Source: a bacterium | GTDB lineage: Bacteria > Planctomycetota > J058 > JAJDCP01 | NCBI GenBank assembly: GCA_030428695.1 | Contig: JAUIEM010000363.1 | Span: 1 to 10,462 of the forward strand | Reading direction: 5' to 3' | Length of the DNA stretch: 10,462 nt | Notes under the pieces: generated by a model | Seen by the model: only the letters and a program-made list of their open reading frames with translations | Database searches by the model: none | What the model was told of the DNA's origin: nothing | Part shown: piece after piece, positions 6,666-10,462 of the stretch | How the letters are laid out: every line of letters begins with the position of its first letter | Position numbering within the stretch: the first letter of the stretch is position 1 | Program-made: the position numbers and the translations under genes

Positions 6666-7693
6666 GCCTGCCGATCTTCCACCCCGGCCAGGAGCTGGTC
6701 TTGTCGATGGCCGCCGCCGACTGGCATCCGGACCTGCTGCGCGGCGAAGGCCTCGCGGCGTGGTCCTTCGCGGAGGCCGCGATCTGGCGGGGCAACCAGC
6801 TGCTCCTGCGCACCCCGCGGCAGGCGGTGCGGGGCAACGGGGCGACGCTGGAGTTCTCGTTCCGCATCGACGCAGGCTGGACCGGCGCGAGCCTCGTCGC
6901 CCGCACGGCCTACACCGACGAGATCGGGGAGAAGCGCCATCCGGTCCCGTCGGCGGACGTCGCCTTCCGGGTCGAGCCGCGGCCCGAGCCGACGGTGGAG
7001 GGAGCGACGGCGGCTGCCCCCGAGCCGCCGGCCACCGAGCTCGTGCGGGCGGTCAACCTCACGGGCAAGACCATCCGCATCGTGCGCGACGGCCAGACCT
7101 GGGTGGCGAGCCTGCCGAGCCGCCGGGGAACAGACAGCGCGGACCACGGCCTGGGCTACCTGCGGGTGCCGGCCGGCATCCGACGCTTCCGCTGCTGCGA
7201 CGCCGACACGGGACGGGAGCTCGCCAGCGCGGACATCCCCCTCGGACGGGAGGCGCAGGCCCCGGGACTGCAGACCCTGGTCGTGTACGAGGGCTCCTCG
7301 GGCGGCGAAATCCTCGCGCTCGACGACAGCCGAGACGACGAGCACGGCGTCCGCTCCCACGACCTGTTCCTGGTGCAGCTCGCGGATGGGCACTCCAGGG
7401 TAGGGTTCAAGTGCCGGAACCACGACGACTTCGACCTGAGCGGCTCGCACCTGTCCCAGGCACCCGCGGTCTTCCGGGGCATCGATGTCGACTTCGGGGC
7501 AGACCTGCACGTTCCCCTCGAGGGGGGCCCGACGCGGTTTTACGTCAAGACCGCCGACGAGGAGGAGTTCCCGACGGGGCGCGACTACCACCTCGCCGGC
7601 GGCGACACGCTGATGTTCGTGACGACGGACACCCTCGGCCGCCTTTCCCTCTCGCGCTACGACGACCACCAGAAGCAGGTGGTCGGCCTCTGA
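6662..7693 (+). CDS. Beta-rich protein with DUF4397-like C-terminal region
   Basis: A protein of 343 aa. The start at 6662 overlaps the preceding stop (ATGA) and has GAGGGGG (6648-6654) 7 bases upstream, so translation is probably coupled. Residues 1-105 form a likely beta-sandwich (GQELVLSM, then ATLEFSFRIDAGWTGASLVART). Residues 105-126 are a Pro/Glu/Ala linker. Residues 127-343 show two similar units: LVRAVNLTGKTIRIVRDG, then YLRVPAG, then LQTLVVYEG; and LFLVQLADGHSRVGFKCRN, then LHVPLEGGPTRFYVKTAD, then LAGGDTLMFVTTDTLG. This order (conserved opening strand, 'vpaG' turn, closing 'tlvv' strand) resembles DUF4397, a bacterial beta-sandwich usually found in secreted proteins. No signal peptide is visible here, so this copy appears cytosolic unless exported another way. 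The DUF4397 match is from pattern only and could be wrong. It ends convergently 12 bp from the YihY gene. Confidence 0.7.
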   Translation: MSLPIFHPGQELVLSMAAADWHPDLLRGEGLAAWSFAEAAIWRGNQLLLRTPRQAVRGNGATLEFSFRIDAGWTGASLVARTAYTDEIGEKRHPVPSADVAFRVEPRPEPTVEGATAAAPEPPATELVRAVNLTGKTIRIVRDGQTWVASLPSRRGTDSADHGLGYLRVPAGIRRFRCCDADTGRELASADIPLGREAQAPGLQTLVVYEGSSGGEILALDDSRDDEHGVRSHDLFLVQLADGHSRVGFKCRNHDDFDLSGSHLSQAPAVFRGIDVDFGADLHVPLEGGPTRFYVKTADEEEFPTGRDYHLAGGDTLMFVTTDTLGRLSLSRYDDHQKQVVGL

Positions 7694-7708
7694 GCGGAGC
7701 CGCGCTCA
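7691..7708. terminator. Stop-codon hairpin between convergent genes (possible bidirectional terminator)
   Basis: TGAGCG (7691-7696) and CGCTCA (7703-7708) form a perfect 6-bp stem with a 6-base loop. Each arm begins with the TGA stop of one of the two convergent genes. No T-tract follows on either strand, so termination by this structure alone is uncertain. Confidence 0.3.
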
Positions 7709-9286
7709 CGCCGGCTCGGGCCGCTCCTCCTCGGCGGGCGGCGCCCCCTCGGCTTCCTCCCCCTCCTCCTCCGCCTCCTTCAGCCGCAGCCGCACCCGCG
7801 GCCGGAAGCTGAGCTTGGCGGCGACCGGCTCCTCCTCACGGGCGACGAGGTCGGCGAGGTTGACCCGGGCGAGGATGTCGCGCTCGCGCTCGTCGATCGC
7901 ATCGAAGATGTGGTCGATCGCCTTCTCCTGGCTGTGCAGGCCGGCGACGCGTTCGCGGAGCACGTCGAGGATGTCGCAGAGCTCGGTCTTGTCCGGCGGA
8001 CGCCCGGGGACGAAGGCCTCCTCCTCCCCCTCGTCCGCCGCCGCGACCAGCCCCGCGTCGCGCAGGGACGCGACCTGGTGGCTGACCAGCTCCCGCGGCG
8101 CGCCGGTGATCCGCACCAGGTCGGCGACGGTCGGCGCCTTGGCGTCGGTCTCGAAGGCGCGGGCGATCGCGACGCACAGCTCGACGCCGATGCGCTCCTT
8201 GGCGCGGGCGTCGAGGTCGCCGGCCAGGGGCCGGATCTGGTGGATGTTCTGGTAGGCGAGCACGACCTCCGCCCCGAACAGCACGATCACCCAGGACAGG
8301 TAGACCCAGACGATGAACACCGGCACGCTCCAGAACACGCCGTAGATGCTGATGTAGCTCGAGGAGCTCGACGCAAAGTAGGTGAAGGCGCGCTTGAACA
8401 GCTCCCAGCAGAAGCCCGCCATCACCGAGCCGACGATCGCGGGGACGATGCGCACCTTGGTGTTCGGCAGGAAGGTGTAGAAGATGAAGAAGGCCGTCCA
8501 GGTCAGGAACACGCTGGACAGCGAGAACACCTGCTCGAGGCCGCTGTCGGCGACGAAGCGTCCGAGCAGCCGGTTCTGGATCACCGTCGTGTAGTAGAGC
8601 GAGAAACCGATCAGCACCGAGCCGAGGGTGACGACGCTCCAGTACACCGGGATGCGCTGGAGCAGGGTGCGGTGCTGGCGGACCTCCCAGATCTCGTTGA
8701 GCGCCTTCTCCATCGCCCCGAGCAGGAACAACACCGTGAAGATCAGCACGATCAGGTTCGGCAGGGCGAGGCGCCCGGTCTGGATGTTGTCGACCCAGTT
8801 GTCGATCAGCTGGGAGATGCGCGGCTCCGAGGCCCGGAAGGCCCGCTCGAGGCCGCGGGCGGCGCCGCGCTCGGCGGCCCGTTCATCCTCGCTGAAGCCG
8901 GCCGCGAGGTCGCCGCTGACGAAGAAGCCCTGGCCGCTCTCCTCCTTGGCCTCGACGACCGCGAGCAGGTTGTTCATCAGGTAGGGCTTGAAGTGCTCGT
9001 CGAGCACCTCCTTCAGCCCCCACACCTTGAACAGGCTGAAGGCGAGCGCGAGGGCGGGGACGAGGCTGAGCAGCGTCGCGTAGGTCAGGGCCGCGGCCTG
9101 GCGCCGGCCGCGGTGGCGGAAGAAGCCGGTCCCCGCGATGTACAGGGCGCGCAGCTGGTAGATCCCGAAGGCCTGCCAGGTCGGCAGCTCGGCGAGCTCG
9201 GGGCCCCAGACCTTGGTCAGGATGCGGTCGCGCCAGCGCGCGATCAGCTCCCACGTGTCCTTCTCGGGGCGCTCGAAACGAGCCAT
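7706..9286 (-). CDS. YihY/BrkB-family inner-membrane protein with C-terminal winged-helix-like domain
   Basis: A protein of 526 aa. The start at 9286 has AGGAG 4 bases upstream. The BrkB core is clear: QAAALTYATLLSLVPALALAF (63-83, the family's first helix), LFLLGAMEKALNEIW (186-200), VYWSVVTLGSVLIGFSLYY (214-232), FFIFYTFLPNTKVRIVPAIVGS (266-287) and YISIYGVFWSVPVFIVWVYLSWVIVLFGAE (311-340), about six membrane segments in all. Between helices 1 and 2 lies a long charged insert (about 112-160), longer than I expect for E. coli YihY. After the membrane part, 355-415 read as a winged-helix-like cytosolic domain (APTVADLVRITGAPRELVSHQVASLRDAGLV), followed by a helical stretch and an acidic tail (501-526, Glu-rich). 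The family was once called ribonuclease BN in error; its molecular role is unknown. It follows the kinase gene by 30 bp, the last gene of this operon. Confidence 0.9.
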   Translation of the reverse strand: MARFERPEKDTWELIARWRDRILTKVWGPELAELPTWQAFGIYQLRALYIAGTGFFRHRGRRQAAALTYATLLSLVPALALAFSLFKVWGLKEVLDEHFKPYLMNNLLAVVEAKEESGQGFFVSGDLAAGFSEDERAAERGAARGLERAFRASEPRISQLIDNWVDNIQTGRLALPNLIVLIFTVLFLLGAMEKALNEIWEVRQHRTLLQRIPVYWSVVTLGSVLIGFSLYYTTVIQNRLLGRFVADSGLEQVFSLSSVFLTWTAFFIFYTFLPNTKVRIVPAIVGSVMAGFCWELFKRAFTYFASSSSSYISIYGVFWSVPVFIVWVYLSWVIVLFGAEVVLAYQNIHQIRPLAGDLDARAKERIGVELCVAIARAFETDAKAPTVADLVRITGAPRELVSHQVASLRDAGLVAAADEGEEEAFVPGRPPDKTELCDILDVLRERVAGLHSQEKAIDHIFDAIDERERDILARVNLADLVAREEEPVAAKLSFRPRVRLRLKEAEEEGEEAEGAPPAEEERPEPA

Positions 9287-9316
9287 GCCTCTCCTCGCAC
9301 CCGGCGTGCCCGGCGA

Positions 9317-10168
9317 TCAGCCGACGTAGTGCCGGGCGGTCTCGATCGCGCGCTGCAGGTAGCCTCCACCGAAGATGTAGGCGTGGTTGAGCAGGTGGTA
9401 CAGGTTGAACAGGTCCTTGCGCTCCTTGTACCCCGCCGGATCGATCGGATAGGCCTCGTGGTAGGCCGCGTAGAAGGCCTTGTCGAAGCCGCCGAACAGC
9501 TGGCTCATCGCGAGGTCGGCCTCGCGGTAGCCGTAGTAGGTCGCCGGGTCGACGAGGTAGGGCCGCTCTTCGCGGCTGACCAGCACGTTGCCCGCCCACA
9601 GGTCGCCGTGGATCAGCGACGGGGTGTCATTCGGCAGGAACTCCTCGAGCCGCGCGATCAGCGCGTCGATCGGCCCCTCCTCCGGGGGCAGCGTGCCCTT
9701 GCTCCGCAGCAGCTCGAGCATGTGGCCGAAGCGCTTGATGCGGTAGAACTGGGCGCCGTTGCCCTCCCAGTCGTTCGGCTGCGGCGTGTCGCCGATGTAG
9801 TTGTCGATGCTGAAGCCGAACAGCGTGCTGCTGGTGCGGTGCAGAGCGCCGAGCCGGTGGCCGAGGCGCTGCAGGGACAGCTTGGTCGGCTCGCGCGCGT
9901 CGATCCACTCGAGGACCAGGACCTCGTCGGTCGAGGCGAGGATCTCCGGGGTGCGGATGGTCTTCGTCTCGGCGATGGCCTCGAGGCTGGCGACCTCGGC
10001 GGCGACCAGCTGGGCGGCGTTGTCGGGGTAGAACTTGGCGAAGATCTTGCGGCCGCTGTCGAGCCGGCCGCGCCACGACTTCCCGATGTTGCCGCCGGGC
10101 ATCGGCTTGAGGTCGGCGACCGACTTGCCGAGGGCGCGGCTGACCACTTCCCGGGGGTTGGCGCTCAT
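9317..10168 (-). CDS. Fructosamine/ribulosamine-3-kinase family protein (FN3K homologue)
   Basis: A protein of 283 aa, the usual bacterial length. The start at 10168 has AGGAGG 7 bases upstream and overlaps the phosphatase stop (ATGA). The family is certain: nucleotide loop GGNIGKSWRGRL (25-36), Lys in KIFAKFY (K45), hinge LVLEWID (84-90), the FN3K signature LGALHRTSSTLFGFSIDNYI (106-125) with GDTPQPNDW, catalytic HGDLWAGN (187-194), and DPATYYGYREADLAMSQLFG (207-226). It phosphorylates the 3-hydroxyl of ketoamines formed when sugars attach to protein lysines, destabilising the adduct so the amine is freed. Bacterial members studied prefer ribulosamines and erythrulosamines over fructosamines. 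The protein contains no cysteine, so the P-loop Cys redox switch described in some homologues is absent. The coupled phosphatase gene supports a role in repair of ribose- or erythrose-5-phosphate-type adducts. Confidence 0.93.
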   Translation of the reverse strand: MSANPREVVSRALGKSVADLKPMPGGNIGKSWRGRLDSGRKIFAKFYPDNAAQLVAAEVASLEAIAETKTIRTPEILASTDEVLVLEWIDAREPTKLSLQRLGHRLGALHRTSSTLFGFSIDNYIGDTPQPNDWEGNGAQFYRIKRFGHMLELLRSKGTLPPEEGPIDALIARLEEFLPNDTPSLIHGDLWAGNVLVSREERPYLVDPATYYGYREADLAMSQLFGGFDKAFYAAYHEAYPIDPAGYKERKDLFNLYHLLNHAYIFGGGYLQRAIETARHYVG

Positions 10169-10462
10169 CGGGCTGCCTCCTGAATCGACTGCAACAGGCC
10201 CCTGCAGCCGATCTCGACGATGCGTTGGGTCACGCCGAAGCCCTCCGCGCCGCCGAAGTACGGGTCCGGCACGTCGCGCGGGACCTCCTCGCGGGCGAAG
10301 GAGGACAACAGCGCCAGCTGCTTGCAGCGGCCGGCGCTCGGCAGCTGCTGGAGATCGCGCAGGTTTTGACTGTCCATCGCGATCACGTAGTCGAAGCTCG
10401 TCAGGTCCTCGTCGCGCACCTGGCGGGCCTGCAGGCCGGACAGGTCGAGGTCGAGCTCCTCG
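10165..10462 (-). CDS. Low-molecular-weight protein-tyrosine-phosphatase family protein, C-terminal part
   Basis: 98 residues are visible. The frame is open to the right edge, so the GTG at 10417-10419 is an internal Val codon and the N-terminus with the CX5R catalytic loop is outside the window. The visible part is typical: LDLSGLQARQVRDEDLTSFDYVIAMDSQNLRDL, then the general-acid region VPDPYFGG, then GFGVTQRIVEIGCRGLL. The Asp of DPYF is the proton donor in this family. It overlaps the kinase gene by ATGA and would be co-translated with it. Some LMW-PTPs, including a human one, remove the 5-phosphate of protein-bound ribulosamine 5-phosphate, producing the kinase's substrate. With this neighbour, that reaction is more likely than tyrosine dephosphorylation, but the sequence seen cannot separate them. 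Confidence 0.88.
   Translation of the reverse strand, partial: EELDLDLSGLQARQVRDEDLTSFDYVIAMDSQNLRDLQQLPSAGRCKQLALLSSFAREEVPRDVPDPYFGGAEGFGVTQRIVEIGCRGLLQSIQEAAR

Noticed and set aside
6548..7669. 373-codon open frame on the - strand
   Set aside because: It is antisense to the coupled pair, whose start signals and protein patterns are much better.
7735..7790. CTC/CCT-rich low-complexity stretch
   Set aside because: It is simply the coding strand complement of the Glu-rich tail of the YihY protein, not an independent repeat element.
7910..10183. 757-codon open frame on the + strand
   Set aside because: It lies antisense to the YihY and kinase genes, whose families are certain. It has no ribosome site and a His/Glu/Asp/Arg/Val-rich composition typical of the reverse strand of GC-rich genes.

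Overview
This is a GC-rich (roughly 70%) bacterial chromosomal window, densely coded on both strands. Shine-Dalgarno sites are strong (AGGAGG/GGAGG), intergenic gaps are short and three gene pairs are convergent. A Sec-exported PQQ-like propeller protein, a BrkB/YihY membrane protein and a GAF-PAS-GGDEF protein suggest a Gram-negative. A GC-rich proteobacterium or a similar phylum is plausible, but no marker gene fixes the taxon. There are no tRNA or rRNA genes, no insertion sequence, no CRISPR array and no phage gene.

Layout from left to right. (1) 2-331 (+): the C-terminal end of an unrecognised protein cut by the window edge. (2) 479-1723 (+): a secreted PQQ-like beta-propeller protein, convergent with (3) 1728-2864 (-), an MJ1255-type (MurG-like) glycosyltransferase. 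(4) A 214-bp divergent intergenic region with an extended -10 promoter reads into (5) 3079-4362 (+), a GAF-PAS-GGDEF protein whose GGDEF signature has decayed to WGNKY while the RxxD inhibitory site remains. (6) 4369-5152 (-): a Uma2-family nuclease gene broken by one extra base in an A-run. (7) 5231-6154 (-): an unrecognised, very basic membrane protein whose leader contains a nested dyad. (8) 6477-6665 and 6662-7693 (+): a 62-aa basic protein translationally coupled to a 343-aa beta-rich protein resembling DUF4397. (9) 7706-10462 (-): an operon of low-molecular-weight phosphatase (partial), fructosamine/ribulosamine kinase and a YihY/BrkB membrane protein.

Functionally, the clearest unit is the right-hand operon. 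Kinase and phosphatase overlap by ATGA, which fits a protein-deglycation (sugar-adduct repair) pair, with a membrane protein of unknown role downstream. The degenerate GGDEF protein is most likely a c-di-GMP receptor rather than a cyclase. The remaining genes look like independent housekeeping or accessory loci. I found no convincing defence island or mobile element. The least explained parts are the coupled small-basic/DUF4397-like pair and the membrane protein divergent from it.
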